From Paenibacillus maysiensis (GTDB lineage: Bacteria > Bacillota > Bacilli > Paenibacillales > Paenibacillaceae), in NCBI RefSeq assembly GCF_000520815.1, contig NZ_ASRY01000095.1, positions 1-35,438 of the forward strand: DNA of 35,438 nt, read 5' to 3'. The number at the start of each line of letters is the position of its first letter. The stretch's first letter is position 1. Below the pieces are notes generated by a model that made no database searches, was not told the DNA's origin, and saw only the letters and a list, made by a program, of their open reading frames with translations. Below are positions 24,073 to 35,027 of this stretch, one piece after another. The position numbers were made by a program, and so were the translations under genes.

Positions 24073-26739
24073 TTATCCCTTGAGTTCTTCAATCCGTGCG
24101 ATAACTTTGGCGCGCTTATCCGAATAATCGGCTTGCTTGGCCTTCTCTTCCTCGATGACTTTGGCTGGTGCCTTCGCCACGAAGCCTTGGTTGGACAGCT
24201 TTTTCTCCACGCGCTCCACTTCACTGTTCAAATGCTGAAGCTCTTTTTCGAGTCTGCTAATTTCCTGGGCAATATCAAGCAGCCCGGCTAACGGCAGGTA
24301 CAGCTCTGCTCCGCTGACTACAGAAGTCATGGCTTTATCTGGAACAGATAGCTCCAATCCCGCGTCAAATTCAGACGTATTACAGAATCGACGTACATAT
24401 TCCCCATTGCGGCTAATGATATCGAGAACGGCTTGATCGCCGGGTTTTACGAGCAATTCGATCTTTTTACTCATCGGCACGTTCACTTCAGCCCGGATAT
24501 TCCGCACAGCGCGAATCACGTCGATCAGCAAATTCATTTCAGCTACCGCATCCTTGTCCTCGAAAGCCGGATCATAGACAGGCCAAGCGGCCAGTGTAAT
24601 CGTTTCGCCTTCATGCGGAAGATGCTGCCATATTTCCTCGGAGATAAACGGCATGAACGGATGAATCATGCGCAGTGTCCGGTCCAGCACATACGCCAGT
24701 ACGGACTGTGTTTTCTTTTTCGCCTCTGCGTTTTCGCCATACAGGGAAAGCTTCGCAAACTCGATGTACCAGTCGCACAAGTCATCCCAAATAAAGTTAT
24801 ACAGAAGGCGGCCTGTCTCGCCAAATTCATAAGCATCTATTAGACGCGTGATATCGCGTGAAGTTTCGTTCAAACGATGCAGGATCCAGCGGTCAACTGT
24901 GCTCAAATCACCAGTAATGTCGATATCCGCCGCAGTAACCCCTTCCAGATTCATCAGCGCAAAGCGTGACGCATTCCAGATTTTATTGGCGAAGTTACGT
25001 GCCTGCTCTACCCGTTCCCAACGGAAACGAAGGTCCTGTCCAGGCGTGCTGCCTGTAGAAACCATGTAACGCATGGCGTCCGTACCGTATTTGTCGATTA
25101 CGTCGAGCGGATCTACACCATTTCCGAGGGATTTGGACATTTTCTTTCCATCCGCATCACGAACCAGTCCGTGCATCAGCACATCCTTGAACGGAATTTC
25201 CTCTGTGAACTCCAGGGCTGTAAAAATCATCCGCGACACCCAGAAATAAATAATGTCATAGCCTGTAACCAAGACATTGGTCGGGTAGTAGCGTTTGAGA
25301 TCCTCAGTCTGCTCAGGCCAGCCCAGTGTCGAAAACGGCCACAAGCCAGAGCTGAACCATGTATCCAGCACGTCCTCATCCTGTTTCAGCTTTCTGCCAG
25401 CATATTCAGGCAAGGTTGTAGGGTCCTCCGCCGATACAATAACTTCTCCGGTTTCTTCATCGTACCAGGCAGGAATACGATGTCCCCACCACAATTGACG
25501 GGAAATACACCAGTCCCGCACATTTTCAATCCAGTGCAGATAAGTACGCTCAAAGCGATCCGGGACAAAGTTTACGCCATTGCCAGCCTTCTGCACTTCA
25601 ATCGCTTTGGCTGCCAGAGGCTTCATTTCCACGAACCATTGCGTAGACAGATAAGGCTCTACAACCGCCCCTGTACGTTCGCTGTGGCCCACCTGATGCA
25701 CATGCTCCTCGATACGGATCAGCACGCCCTGCTCTTTCAGATCAGCGACGATTTGCTTGCGGCAATCACTGCGGTCAAGGCCCTGATATTTGCCTGCTTC
25801 GGCGTTCATCGTACCTGTTTCGTCCATAACAATAATCTGTGGCAACTGGTGACGTTGGCCCATTTCAAAGTCATTTGGATCATGAGCAGGTGTAATTTTA
25901 ACCGCACCGCTACCGAAGTCTTTTTCTACGTAGTCGTCCGCAATAACCGGAATTTCCCGTCCGATAATCGGAAGTACGAGTGTTTTGCCGATCATATGCT
26001 TGTAACGTTCATCCTCAGGATGTACGGCTACCGCTGTATCGCCCAGCATGGTTTCAGGACGCGTGGTGGCTACAGTGATAAACCCGCTGCCATCTTGAAG
26101 CGGATATTGCAGGTGATACAGATTTCCGTTTACCTCTTTGTATTCCACTTCAATATCTGACAAAGCCGTACGTGCAGCAGGATCCCAGTTAATGATGCGT
26201 TTACCGCGATAAATCAGACCCTTCTTGTACAACTTGACGAATACTTCACGAACGGCTTGAGACAGCCCGTCATCCAGCGTAAAACGCTCACGCGAATAAT
26301 CGAGGGAGAAGCCCATTTTTTCCCATTGATTGTGAATGTTGTCCAGGTATAGATCCTTCCATTCCCAAACCTTCTCCAAAAATTTCTCACGTCCCAGATC
26401 GTAGCGCGTCAAGCCTTCCTCACGCAGCTTCTGCTCTACCTTCGTCTGGGTGGCAATGCCCGCATGGTCTGCTCCTGGCAGCCACAATGCGTCATAGCCC
26501 TGCATCCGCTTGGTGCGGATAATAATGTCCTGCAAAGTAAAATCAAGAGCATGTCCAATGTGCAGCATGCCTGTAACATTCGGCGGTGGAATAACGATTG
26601 TAAAAGGCTCTGCCTCTGGAAGTCGCCCAGCGCGGAAATACCCCTTCTCCATCCACGTTTTGTACCATTTTTTCTCTGTTGATTTTGGATCGTACGTTGT
26701 CGGCATTTCCAAGGTTGTCTTGTTGTCTTGTTCTGACAT
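24073..26739 (-). CDS. valS: Valine--tRNA ligase
   Basis: An 888-residue class Ia synthetase charging tRNA-Val, with an editing domain. HIGH (60-63) and KMSKS (in [11 protein letters not shown]) are intact; the C-terminal coiled-coil arm ([19 protein letters not shown]) is present. ATG at 26739 has GGAGG 9 nt upstream; the in-frame extension to 26865 runs through the T-box leader and is not coding. Expression is controlled by the T-box before it. Confidence 0.98.
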   Translation of the reverse strand: MSEQDNKTTLEMPTTYDPKSTEKKWYKTWMEKGYFRAGRLPEAEPFTIVIPPPNVTGMLHIGHALDFTLQDIIIRTKRMQGYDALWLPGADHAGIATQTKVEQKLREEGLTRYDLGREKFLEKVWEWKDLYLDNIHNQWEKMGFSLDYSRERFTLDDGLSQAVREVFVKLYKKGLIYRGKRIINWDPAARTALSDIEVEYKEVNGNLYHLQYPLQDGSGFITVATTRPETMLGDTAVAVHPEDERYKHMIGKTLVLPIIGREIPVIADDYVEKDFGSGAVKITPAHDPNDFEMGQRHQLPQIIVMDETGTMNAEAGKYQGLDRSDCRKQIVADLKEQGVLIRIEEHVHQVGHSERTGAVVEPYLSTQWFVEMKPLAAKAIEVQKAGNGVNFVPDRFERTYLHWIENVRDWCISRQLWWGHRIPAWYDEETGEVIVSAEDPTTLPEYAGRKLKQDEDVLDTWFSSGLWPFSTLGWPEQTEDLKRYYPTNVLVTGYDIIYFWVSRMIFTALEFTEEIPFKDVLMHGLVRDADGKKMSKSLGNGVDPLDVIDKYGTDAMRYMVSTGSTPGQDLRFRWERVEQARNFANKIWNASRFALMNLEGVTAADIDITGDLSTVDRWILHRLNETSRDITRLIDAYEFGETGRLLYNFIWDDLCDWYIEFAKLSLYGENAEAKKKTQSVLAYVLDRTLRMIHPFMPFISEEIWQHLPHEGETITLAAWPVYDPAFEDKDAVAEMNLLIDVIRAVRNIRAEVNVPMSKKIELLVKPGDQAVLDIISRNGEYVRRFCNTSEFDAGLELSVPDKAMTSVVSGAELYLPLAGLLDIAQEISRLEKELQHLNSEVERVEKKLSNQGFVAKAPAKVIEEEKAKQADYSDKRAKVIARIEELKG

Positions 26740-26776
26740 ATCAGGATACCTCCATGATTTTTCAATTGGCAAATAT

Positions 26777-27083
26777 AAAAAGCCCTTCATCCTCAAAGGA
26801 CGAAAGGCTGTTCTCTCGCGGTACCACCTTTGTTTCACCCCTAGTGTATGTATCCACTGATCCATTACACATGGTGTGACACTTATGCAGATAACGGCTG
26901 CGGACCGGCCTTATTCTACCGTGAACCTCGTACCTTCCGTTGGGATTAAATGAGGGACCGTTCGAACAGACGACTCCCGGGTGACTTCGGCCAGTAGCTT
27001 CCTGCGGAACCTCACAGCGCTGCAATTCCACTCTCTGAAGGGCTTGCTGCCTACTCTTCCCGATCTCAGTCTTTCAATAGCTA
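26777..27083 (-). ncRNA. T-box riboswitch leader of valS (specifier GUC)
   Basis: The leader on the minus strand has the conserved T-box AGGTGGTACCGCG (26817-26829) whose TGGT pairs with the ACCA end of uncharged tRNA. A 12-bp terminator stem (GCCTTTCGTCCT/AGGATGAAGGGC) with a T run (26777-26808) follows. Stem I elements GAAGAGTAGGC and AGAGAGTGG are near the 5' end. The proposed specifier is GTC (complement of 26983-26985, context GAA-GTC-AC), a valine codon, matching the gene. Uncharged tRNA-Val favours the antiterminator. Confidence 0.95.
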
Positions 27084-27089
27084 TACCAC

Positions 27090-27118
27090 ATCATACATTT
27101 CCCATTGACTATAGTCAA
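27090..27118 (-). promoter_or_regulatory. Sigma-A promoter of valS-folC-murC
   Basis: Minus strand -35 TTGACT (27113-27118), 17-nt spacer, -10 TATGAT (27090-27095), which places the start just before the T-box leader. It lies within 30-60 nt after the spoVID stop. Confidence 0.75.
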
Positions 27119-27147
27119 CACCCGTTGCTCATTTTCCAATGACCGGA

Positions 27148-28470
27148 TTAAGGGATGTACAATACCTGCCCTTCTTCTACATGATGCTCTGCCAGCCTGT
27201 TATACAGTTGAAGCTCCCGTGTGCTGAGTTGATAGCGATCAGCGATCGTTTCCAGTGTATCTTCACGCTGAACGATGCATAATCGAACCTTGCGGAAAGA
27301 CGTTTCATTCTGTGTATGGAAAAAAAGGTTTTTCCACTTGGCATCCTCACGCTCTTCTTCGGCCTCCTGCGCCTGGCCCTGCGGTTCTTGCTCCAGTTGC
27401 TGCTGGTATTCCGCTTCCTTCACCGAACGACTGGATTGGAGCAAAGATGAGTAGACCACCGGGTCCGGCTCGTCTGCTTTTTCGTCCTTTTTGCTGTTCA
27501 ACGCCACGCGCATCTCCGGCTTATCGTCGGCAACAGTATCATGGAACGCACCGTCCACCTGCTCTAATGTCTCAGGTCTAAAATCATTCACCTGACCTGC
27601 TTCAAGCTGCGGCTCCAGATAGATCTCTGACTCCGTAGCATGATGCGGTTCAGCCAGCAAAGGATCATAGACCACATCGGGAGCGGTGGAGGATATTTTC
27701 GGGTCACTTCCCGTCCATGCTTCCTCTTGCTGAAATCCCCATACTTCCGGTGTCTCATGCTCATGCTTTACCTCTGAAGTGCTATCTTCAACAGCTTTAT
27801 CCGCCCAAGGATCATAGATCCGGTGCGGGTCTACAGCAGGCTCATAACCTTGCTGTTCCGATGATGACTTCTGTTCCCCATACTCCTGTGACGGCTGTTC
27901 CCAGGAAGCGTACTCCTGCTGAGCTGGCACCCTGTATGAAGATTCAGACTCCGTCGTGTGATCGGATACAGTATCCTGAGTGGCATAAGTTTCTTCCTGA
28001 CGCTGCTCTCCATTCGTGGAAAAGGGTTGAGCGGGATGTTCAGGTGCGTGCACCACCGTAAATTCCTCATCCAGCCAAACCGCTGTCTCCTCCGCATGGG
28101 AGCTTTCCACCCCGTGCAGGGAGAGAACACCAGTAATATTCAGACTACGTAATGACAGCAGGTCCACATCAAAATTCTCAATCTCAACAGAGATGTCTTC
28201 CAATCTTCCTACCCGATTCAGTGGAATCGTAATTTCCACAGGGATCAAATGATGAAGCTCGCTCGTTACCTGTTCAGGTGTGCGGTACACGCCCTCCAGC
28301 AGCAAATGCCCTCGCAAAGCGGCATGGTCGCCGTGGGCTACAACCTGAATGCGTGGCAGAAGCTCAATTTCCTCCAACTCAGCAATCCCGGCAGCTTCCT
28401 CCGTCAAATGAATGCGTTCATAAATATCAAAACGCAAGCCTTGCGGCTGATCATTCTGTTGTTTGTTCAA
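27148..28470 (-). CDS. spoVID: SpoVID-like stage VI sporulation protein D
   Basis: A 440-residue protein. The N-terminal domain (about 10-120; RFDIYERIHLTEEAAGIAEL, DFDVDLLSLRSLNITG) resembles the SpoVID morphogenetic region. A long acidic Glu/Gln/Ser/Tyr-rich linker follows, and a C-terminal LysM domain (about 395-440; CIVQREDTLETIADRY). In B. subtilis SpoVID works with SpoIVA and SafA to encase the forespore in coat. The ATG at 28479 directly abuts AAAGGAGG (spacing 0); the TTG at 28470, 9 nt after the SD, is the better start. Position between valS and hemL matches Bacillus. Confidence 0.85.
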   Translation of the reverse strand: MNKQQNDQPQGLRFDIYERIHLTEEAAGIAELEEIELLPRIQVVAHGDHAALRGHLLLEGVYRTPEQVTSELHHLIPVEITIPLNRVGRLEDISVEIENFDVDLLSLRSLNITGVLSLHGVESSHAEETAVWLDEEFTVVHAPEHPAQPFSTNGEQRQEETYATQDTVSDHTTESESSYRVPAQQEYASWEQPSQEYGEQKSSSEQQGYEPAVDPHRIYDPWADKAVEDSTSEVKHEHETPEVWGFQQEEAWTGSDPKISSTAPDVVYDPLLAEPHHATESEIYLEPQLEAGQVNDFRPETLEQVDGAFHDTVADDKPEMRVALNSKKDEKADEPDPVVYSSLLQSSRSVKEAEYQQQLEQEPQGQAQEAEEEREDAKWKNLFFHTQNETSFRKVRLCIVQREDTLETIADRYQLSTRELQLYNRLAEHHVEEGQVLYIP

Positions 28471-28560
28471 GGATGGCATCCTCCTTTGGGCAGCCTCCGC
28501 ACACCTCTGACTCCTGTCAGGCGCACGGAAACTCCATATTGCAAACCGTTTCTAGGTTCA

Positions 28561-28588
28561 AGTATATGCGCCAAAATAGAAGGCATGC
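28561..28588 (-). promoter_or_regulatory. Candidate sigma-E promoter of spoVID
   Basis: Minus strand GCATGCC (28582-28588), 13-nt spacer, CATATACT (28561-28568). The -10 fits sigma-E at 7 of 8, the -35 and spacing less well. spoVID is sigma-E dependent in B. subtilis. Confidence 0.3.
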
Positions 28589-28594
28589 CATCTT

Positions 28595-29506
28595 TTATAG
28601 CTGTTTATGCAGCTTTTGAAAATCATCCGGCCAAGCATCTTCCACAGTAATCGTTTCACCGCTCAGCGGATGACGGAAGGTAAGACGCTCTCCGTGCAGC
28701 GCCTGCCTGCCAAAATCAGCAGCCCGTCCCCCGTATAATACATCCCCCAATAACGGATAGCCCGCATGGCTAAGATGAACGCGAATCTGATGCGTTCGGC
28801 CTGTTTCCAGTGTTAAATATACGAGGCTAACCGCCTTTCGACCACTCCCCCACACTTCACCAAGTTCCACATGGGTAACCGCGCTCTGTCCGGTCGGAGA
28901 AACACGGCGACGCTGCTTGTGATGCCTGTCCTTGCCTATCGGCCAATCCAGCGTCCGCAGTGATGAAGGGACTTCACCCCGTACCAAAGCCACATAACGG
29001 CGACCGATATCCTTGGCCCGCATCTGTTCGTCCAGCTTGAGCAACGCGAATTCATTTTTGGCATACAGCACCGGGCCTGTCGTATCCGTATCCAGACGAT
29101 GCACATGCCGTACTGCCGCATGGATGCCATTCATCTCATAATACGATGCGACCGCATGATCCAACGTCAGTGGACCCTCTTTTACAGCTCCGTCCGGGTG
29201 TACCGCCATACCCGCCGGTTTGTGTACGACCAGGCAAAAATCATCCTCATACAACACCTTCAAATCGTACCAGCGAGGGGTCACGCCAAGGTCCGCAACG
29301 GGAAAAAGGGCCAGCCGCAACCGGTCACCCGCAAGTTCAATCTGCTTTTCGTGTCGCAGTCTGCGCCACAGCTTATCCGGTAGCTCCAAACGGTTCAGCA
29401 ACCAGTGATCTACAGCATCAGTGCGATGTTCACCCTCTGTGATTTCCCGTCCCGGTGTGACTTCCAGCCACGGTCCCCGTCTTTTCCAGCCGCCTTGCCA
29501 GCTCAT
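28595..29506 (-). CDS. RluA/RluD-family RNA pseudouridine synthase
   Basis: A 303-residue pseudouridine synthase. The catalytic aspartate is in HRLDTDTTG (family form HRLDxxTSG); [19 protein letters not shown] and [20 protein letters not shown] are present. The N-terminal about 80 residues are atypical and contain no clear S4 domain. The substrate RNA cannot be told from sequence. The ATG overlaps the hemL stop (ATGA), so it belongs to the hem transcript. Confidence 0.92.
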   Translation of the reverse strand: MSWQGGWKRRGPWLEVTPGREITEGEHRTDAVDHWLLNRLELPDKLWRRLRHEKQIELAGDRLRLALFPVADLGVTPRWYDLKVLYEDDFCLVVHKPAGMAVHPDGAVKEGPLTLDHAVASYYEMNGIHAAVRHVHRLDTDTTGPVLYAKNEFALLKLDEQMRAKDIGRRYVALVRGEVPSSLRTLDWPIGKDRHHKQRRRVSPTGQSAVTHVELGEVWGSGRKAVSLVYLTLETGRTHQIRVHLSHAGYPLLGDVLYGGRAADFGRQALHGERLTFRHPLSGETITVEDAWPDDFQKLHKQL

Positions 29507-30807
29507 AGACGTTTGAGCGCGCGATAGTTCGCTTCAATGGTAGCATCAATATCTTCCACCGTATGCACACCCGATACAAACATGCCCTCGAATTGGGATG
29601 GCGCCACACAGACTCCCTCGTTCACCAATTCGGTAAAGTAACGACGAAAGTGGTCCTGATTACTTGCTTTAGCTGTATCAAAATTGACAACCTTCTCTTC
29701 CGTGAAAAATGGACAAACCATGGAGCCTACACGGTTGATCGTGACAGGTATGCCCAGCTCACGTGCATTACGTTCAAATCCGGCCTGAAGCCGTGCTGCC
29801 CGTTCTTCCAGTCGATCATATACTTCTGGCGTCAGCAATTTAAGCGTCGAATAGCCTGCTGCCATAGCCAGCGGATTTCCGCTAAGCGTACCCGCCTGAT
29901 AGATCGGACCAGAAGGTGCAATCTGTTCCATAATATCGCGACGTCCGCCATAGGCACCTACAGGCAGACCTCCGCCAATGACTTTACCCAGGCATGTGAG
30001 ATCCGGGGTTACACCAAAACGACCTTGAGCTGAATGAAGTCCTACCCGAAATCCGGTCATGACTTCATCAAAAATCAGCAGGCTTCCATACTCCCGGGTT
30101 ACCTCACGCAAACCTTCCAAAAATCCAGGCTGTGGCGGTACAACTCCCATATTTCCAGCGACTGGCTCGACAATAATGGCGGCAATTTCCTCGCCGAATT
30201 TTTCAAAGGCCAGTTTCACAGAAGCCAAATCATTATAAGGAACGGTGATCGTATGTGTGGCCACGACCTCGGGTACACCCGGACTATCGGGCAGACCCAG
30301 TGTTGCCACACCAGAGCCTGCTTTAATCAGTAAGCTGTCCGCATGACCATGATAAGAGCCTTCAAATTTAAGGATTTTGCTGCGGCTCGTAAATCCGCGT
30401 GCAAGTCGGATCGCGCTCATCGTCGCCTCGGTTCCCGAGTTGACCATACGAACGATATCCACGGAAGGAACACGCTCACAAACGAGCTTCGCCATTTCGG
30501 TTTCCGCCAACGTTGGCGCTCCGAAGCTGGTTCCTTTGATAACTGCAGCCTGTAGAGCCTTGACGACCTCAGGATGTGCATGTCCCATAATGAGCGGTCC
30601 CCATGAACAAACATAGTCAATATAGGATTGACCGTCGATATCATATACCCGCGATCCTTCTCCACGGTCGATATAAACGGGCGTAATGCCGACGGATTTA
30701 AAAGCCCGGACCGGACTGTTCACGCCACCCGGAATATATTGCTTTGCCTCATCAAAGGCTACTTTGGAGCGCGCATCTTCGCGCACTTTTCGTTGTTCGT
30801 TGATCAT
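29503..30807 (-). CDS. hemL: Glutamate-1-semialdehyde 2,1-aminomutase
   Basis: A 434-residue PLP enzyme making 5-aminolevulinate in the C5 pathway. Substrate residues VNSPVRAF, the cofactor motif [16 protein letters not shown], and the PLP lysine in [17 protein letters not shown] are clear. ATG at 30807 has AGGAG 8 nt upstream; a GTG at 30816 overlaps the SD. It lies 30 nt after hemB. Confidence 0.97.
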   Translation of the reverse strand: MINEQRKVREDARSKVAFDEAKQYIPGGVNSPVRAFKSVGITPVYIDRGEGSRVYDIDGQSYIDYVCSWGPLIMGHAHPEVVKALQAAVIKGTSFGAPTLAETEMAKLVCERVPSVDIVRMVNSGTEATMSAIRLARGFTSRSKILKFEGSYHGHADSLLIKAGSGVATLGLPDSPGVPEVVATHTITVPYNDLASVKLAFEKFGEEIAAIIVEPVAGNMGVVPPQPGFLEGLREVTREYGSLLIFDEVMTGFRVGLHSAQGRFGVTPDLTCLGKVIGGGLPVGAYGGRRDIMEQIAPSGPIYQAGTLSGNPLAMAAGYSTLKLLTPEVYDRLEERAARLQAGFERNARELGIPVTINRVGSMVCPFFTEEKVVNFDTAKASNQDHFRRYFTELVNEGVCVAPSQFEGMFVSGVHTVEDIDATIEANYRALKRL

Positions 30808-30837
30808 TTTGATCACTCCTGTCTTCTGAAAAATCGC

Positions 30838-31836
30838 TTATTGCTTCAACCATCTCGCTGCATCCTTGGCGGAATAGGTAATAATCATGTCTGCACCCGC
30901 ACGTTTCATACTCGTCAAAATCTCCAGCACCATCGCTTTTTCATCAATCCAGCCTTGAAGAGCTGCCGCCTTGACCATGGCATACTCACCGCTGACGTTG
31001 TAAGCCACCATAGGCAGATCAAATTGATCCTTAATCGTGCGCATCACGTCTAGGTAAGAAAGAGAGGGCTTCACCATCAGCATATCCGCACCTTCCATCA
31101 CGTCGGATTCTGCTTCTCGCAATGCTTCACGTGCATTAGCAGGGTCCATCTGATAGGATTTGCGGTCACCGAATTGCGGTGCAGAATCTGCCGCTTCCCG
31201 GAAAGGGCCATAAAAAGCAGACGCATATTTGACGGAATACGACATAATCGGAATATGTGAAAAGCCTTCCTCATCCAGCCCTCGTCGAATCGCCTGCACA
31301 AAACCGTCCATCATATTGGATGGCGCGATAATATCAGCGCCCGCTCTCGCTTGAGAAACGGCTGTACGTACCAGCACCTCCAGCGATTCGTCATTCAGCA
31401 CTTCACCACATACCTCGCCATCATGCTCATGCATGTGAACCATGCCGCAGTGCCCATGATCCGTAAACTCGCACAAACAAGTGTCAGCCACAACCAGCAG
31501 CTCGGGATAACGCGACTTGATCAGACGTGTAGCTTCCTGAACAATACCATCGTCCACAAAAGCCGAAGTCCCCAAGCTATCCTTCGTCTCCGGTATGCCA
31601 AACAGGAGCACGGCAGGAATGCCAAGCTCACTAATTTCTTTCAGTTCTTCTTCCAGTTGATCCAGAGAAAAGCGGTACACACCGGGCATGGAGCTAATTT
31701 CCTGCTTCACTCCTGTACCGAATGTTACGTAGATCGGCTGGATAAAATCAGCCGGATTCAATACCGTCTCACGCACCATGCTACGGATGGCAGCAGATTG
31801 ACGCAAACGGCGATGTCTGGTAAAAGGAACACGCAT
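30838..31836 (-). CDS. hemB: Porphobilinogen synthase (delta-aminolevulinic acid dehydratase)
   Basis: A 332-residue enzyme joining two 5-aminolevulinates. The zinc cysteines are in [14 protein letters not shown] (zinc-dependent type), and the two active-site lysines are in [15 protein letters not shown] and [13 protein letters not shown] at 31836 has GGAGG 9 nt upstream; the longer frame to 31863 spans that SD. It follows the cobA-hemD gene after 45 nt. Confidence 0.97.
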   Translation of the reverse strand: MRVPFTRHRRLRQSAAIRSMVRETVLNPADFIQPIYVTFGTGVKQEISSMPGVYRFSLDQLEEELKEISELGIPAVLLFGIPETKDSLGTSAFVDDGIVQEATRLIKSRYPELLVVADTCLCEFTDHGHCGMVHMHEHDGEVCGEVLNDESLEVLVRTAVSQARAGADIIAPSNMMDGFVQAIRRGLDEEGFSHIPIMSYSVKYASAFYGPFREAADSAPQFGDRKSYQMDPANAREALREAESDVMEGADMLMVKPSLSYLDVMRTIKDQFDLPMVAYNVSGEYAMVKAAALQGWIDEKAMVLEILTSMKRAGADMIITYSAKDAARWLKQ

Positions 31837-31881
31837 GATTGCAAACCTCCAGTTTTTATACATTCATTTAGTAAAATAAAA

Positions 31882-33435
31882 TTATGATGTCACAGCATTC
31901 GATTGTTTCCAGTCACATAGCGATTGGATCAGACTTTCGATGGTTGCCTTTTCTGCCATGAAACTGACGGTCAGGCCCGCCTGGGTCGCTGTTTCTCCAG
32001 TGAGAGGGCCAATCACAGCGATCGTCACTCCCTCCAGCAGCGACAGCGGATCTTCGACTCCCATCTGCCTGAGTGCTTCCAGAAAAAAGGTGACCGTTGA
32101 GGAACTGGTAAAAGTAATCGCATGGATGGAACGTTCCTCAAGCAGCTTGAGCAGTTCATCATCCTGTGCGTTTGCCGCCAGCACGGTTCGATACAAATCG
32201 GCCTCAGTCACCTCAAGTCCCAGCTCTCTCAGCTTCTCCGGCAGCCAGGACCGGGCAAGATCTCCTTTTGGCAGAAATACATTCTGACCTGCCTGCAAAT
32301 CCTGCTCAAACGCTTCGAGTAAGCCCTCTGCCTGAAAAGGGCCTTCGATCTGCTCCGCTTCAATTCCGTGCGTGCGAAGTGCCGCCGCTGTAGCCGGTCC
32401 GACTGCGGCAATACGCGCCTTAAATAGCGAACGAACATCCTTGCCTTGTTCCTTCAGATGAGTGAAAAAGTATTCCACTCCGTTAACGCTGGTAAAAAAC
32501 ACCCAGTCGTATTCAGGCAATCGTGCAAACGCCTCAGTAATTTGTCGTTTCGTTGGCTCGTCCGTAGGGACAACCGTCTGGATGACGGGAAATTCATAAG
32601 GCTCTCCGCCAAGCTCCTCAATCCGATGAACCAGACTGCTAGCCTGTGCACGTGCACGTGTAACCAAAATCCGCTTGCCGAACAAAGGCATATCCTCAGC
32701 CCATTTTAACTGCTCACGCTGATTCACCACTTCTCCGACAACGATGACGGCGGGAGGCTGAAAATTCGCGGCTTTCACCTTGGCCTCAATATCTTCCAGC
32801 GTACCCACCAGTGTATCCTGCTCCGCACGGGTTCCCCAACGGATCAAAGCAACGGGGGTGCCAGGCGGCTTGCCATGCTTCATCAATTGCTCACTAATAT
32901 AGCCGATCTTCGCCACACCCATCATAAAGATCAGTGTGCCCGTTGCGTTCGTTACTTTATCCCAATGAATACTCTTGTCGAGTTTGTCCGGACTTTCATG
33001 CCCCGTAATGATAGACAGCGATGAGGCCATATCCCGGTGTGTGACCGGAATGCCCGCATAGGCAGGTACACTGATCGCTGATGTAATGCCGGGTACGATC
33101 TCATAGGAAATACCGTGTTTGCGCAACAGTCCGGCTTCTTCGCCGACCCTCCCAAAAATGGTGGGGTCCCCACCTTTGAGCCGGACGACCGTTTTTCCTT
33201 CCAGAGCCAGATCCACCAGCAGCTGATTGATTTCCTCTTGCTTCATGGTGTGACGATCCGGCAGCTTGCCGACATATATTTTCTGAGCACCTGGCTTCAT
33301 CAAACCCAAAAGGCGAGGGCTTGCCAGTCTGTCATAGACAATCACATCACCCAGTCGAATGCATTCCCAGCCCTTGACCGTAATCAGTCTTGCGTCTCCG
33401 GGTCCTGCGCCTACTAAATAAACCTTTCCCGCCAT
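31882..33435 (-). CDS. cobA-hemD: Fused uroporphyrinogen-III C-methyltransferase/synthase (CobA-HemD)
   Basis: A 517-residue two-domain protein. Residues about 1-245 are the SAM-dependent methyltransferase (VYLVGAGPGDARLIT, VVRLKGGDPTIFGR, PGITSAISVPAYAGIPVTHR); residues about 255-505 are uroporphyrinogen-III synthase (GKRILVTRARAQASSLVHRI, FTSSSTVTFFLEAL). The fusion joins making uroporphyrinogen III with its first methylation to precorrin-2, the step to siroheme. ATG at 33435 has AGGGG upstream, 4 nt after hemC. Confidence 0.95.
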   Translation of the reverse strand: MAGKVYLVGAGPGDARLITVKGWECIRLGDVIVYDRLASPRLLGLMKPGAQKIYVGKLPDRHTMKQEEINQLLVDLALEGKTVVRLKGGDPTIFGRVGEEAGLLRKHGISYEIVPGITSAISVPAYAGIPVTHRDMASSLSIITGHESPDKLDKSIHWDKVTNATGTLIFMMGVAKIGYISEQLMKHGKPPGTPVALIRWGTRAEQDTLVGTLEDIEAKVKAANFQPPAVIVVGEVVNQREQLKWAEDMPLFGKRILVTRARAQASSLVHRIEELGGEPYEFPVIQTVVPTDEPTKRQITEAFARLPEYDWVFFTSVNGVEYFFTHLKEQGKDVRSLFKARIAAVGPATAAALRTHGIEAEQIEGPFQAEGLLEAFEQDLQAGQNVFLPKGDLARSWLPEKLRELGLEVTEADLYRTVLAANAQDDELLKLLEERSIHAITFTSSSTVTFFLEALRQMGVEDPLSLLEGVTIAVIGPLTGETATQAGLTVSFMAEKATIESLIQSLCDWKQSNAVTS

Positions 33436-33439
33436 TCCA

Positions 33440-34366
33440 TCATCCCCTCACCTGCGCCAGAATTTGTTCCGCTCCTTTGGCGATCAAGCTGGCCGCCACC
33501 ACTTCTCCCAGCTTTTGCGGATCATTTCCCTGGAGCGTTTCCTTCAAAATAACCTCGCCATCCGGCGTTCCTACCATGCCCGTGAGGCGGATCTCTTGGC
33601 CAGCCCAGACTGCGTGGGCCCCGATTGGCACCTGACATCCCCCATTGAGCACGCCAAGGAAGGTTCGTTCTGCCGCAACTGTATCCGAGGTATCCCGGTC
33701 GTTGTATAGGCGCAGCAATGCGAGTAGCTCTTCATCATTGGCGCGACATTCAATACCGAGCGCTCCCTGCCCAACTGCCGGCAAGCAGTCTTCCTCCGGT
33801 ATATAGGACGTAATTCGGTCTTTCCAGCCCATCCGGTGCAAGCCTGCAGCCGCCAAAATGATGGCGTCAAAACCTTCAGTCTCCAGCTTTTTCAGACGGG
33901 AATCAATATTACCACGCACAGGCTCCAATTGTAGATCAGGTCGCATGGACTTGATTTGACTGGCCCGGCGCAGGCTGCTCGTACCCACTTTTGCCCCTTG
34001 AGGCAAATCCTCCAAGCTCTTGGCGCCCAATGTAACGAGGCAATCGCGTGGGTCCTCACGGCGCGGTACAGCGCCGTTGACAAGCCCTTCCGGCAATTCG
34101 GACGGCATATCCTTCATACTATGTACTGCCATATCAATCTCACCAGCCAGCATGGCCTGTTCAATCTCTTTGACAAACAGCCCTTTGCCACCCACTTTGG
34201 ACAAGGTGACATCCAATATTCGATCACCCTTGGTCAGAATTTTCTTCACGACAAACTGCATATCCAGCCCATGCTCCGCGCACAGCACGTTCAAATCCTC
34301 AATGACATGCCCGGTCTGAGTTAGCGCCAGCGCGCTCTGTCTGCTGCCTACCACAATTGTTCGCAT
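33440..34366 (-). CDS. hemC: Hydroxymethylbilane synthase
   Basis: A 308-residue porphobilinogen deaminase that polymerises four porphobilinogens. [33 protein letters not shown] and the dipyrromethane cofactor cysteine in [10 protein letters not shown] are present. ATG at 34366 has AGGAGG 6 nt upstream (SD overlapping the previous stop); the frame to 34390 is not used. Confidence 0.98.
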   Translation of the reverse strand: MRTIVVGSRQSALALTQTGHVIEDLNVLCAEHGLDMQFVVKKILTKGDRILDVTLSKVGGKGLFVKEIEQAMLAGEIDMAVHSMKDMPSELPEGLVNGAVPRREDPRDCLVTLGAKSLEDLPQGAKVGTSSLRRASQIKSMRPDLQLEPVRGNIDSRLKKLETEGFDAIILAAAGLHRMGWKDRITSYIPEEDCLPAVGQGALGIECRANDEELLALLRLYNDRDTSDTVAAERTFLGVLNGGCQVPIGAHAVWAGQEIRLTGMVGTPDGEVILKETLQGNDPQKLGEVVAASLIAKGAEQILAQVRG

Positions 34367-34367
34367 G

Positions 34368-35027
34368 TTATTCCTCCTGATTTTGCGCAATCCATAGGTC
34401 TATTTCTTTTTCGGTCCAAGCAATAAATTCATGACGTCGTATTTGATCCAAAATACCGCTACTCGCCAAGCGCCTCAGTAGTTTGGTTCTTTGCTGTGGG
34501 GAACTTACAGTACGTTTGATGATCTGTCGCATATCGTGCATGAAATCCAGATATGGCTCGTATTCGCTACCGAACAACGTATCCAAAGTTGATGTAATAT
34601 CAGCGGTCACAGCGGGACCTGCCCCTTCTGTGGAAATACTAATCGTCAGTCTCCCCCGCCGAATGATACCCGGCGTTATAAAGTCAGCCTCTTCCGATCG
34701 ATCCGTCACATTTACCAGTATACCCCTTTGTCTGGCCTCATGCGCAACCGCATTATTCACTTCTCTCCGGTTCGTCGCCGCATATACAAGAAAGGCTCCC
34801 TGGAGGTCACCCTCGCGATATACGCGATTTACCCAGTGGAGCTGTTTGTGATCGGCCAGAACCAGTAAATCCGGCGTTATATTTGGACTGATGACGGTAA
34901 TGAACGCCCCGCTTTCCATCATCCCCTTTACCTTGCGTTCCGCAATCCTACCACCGCCTACAACACAACAGATCTTATTCTTACAATTCAACGATATTGG
35001 GACAAAATGCTGCAAAAGGCTTTTCAC
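34368..35027 (-). CDS. Precorrin-2 dehydrogenase/sirohydrochlorin ferrochelatase
   Basis: A CysG N-terminal/Met8-type protein of about 219 residues that oxidises precorrin-2 to sirohydrochlorin, possibly also inserting iron for siroheme. The NAD-binding GGGRIAERK with the preceding CCVVGGG, and the segment [20 protein letters not shown] are typical. Start is uncertain: GTG at 35027 overlaps the hemX stop (GTGA) and is preferred; GTG at 35039 and TTG at 35015 are alternatives. It lies beside cobA-hemD, giving a siroheme branch within the hem operon. Confidence 0.88.
   Translation of the reverse strand: MKSLLQHFVPISLNCKNKICCVVGGGRIAERKVKGMMESGAFITVISPNITPDLLVLADHKQLHWVNRVYREGDLQGAFLVYAATNRREVNNAVAHEARQRGILVNVTDRSEEADFITPGIIRRGRLTISISTEGAGPAVTADITSTLDTLFGSEYEPYLDFMHDMRQIIKRTVSSPQQRTKLLRRLASSGILDQIRRHEFIAWTEKEIDLWIAQNQEE

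Noticed and set aside
25171..26160. Long plus-strand open frame (329 codons) inside valS
   Set aside because: It is fully antisense to the conserved valS frame, has no SD or family-like sequence, and is a codon-bias shadow.
26762..27031. Minus-strand open frame of 89 codons in the valS leader
   Set aside because: It lies within the T-box RNA structure; the sequence is explained by the riboswitch.
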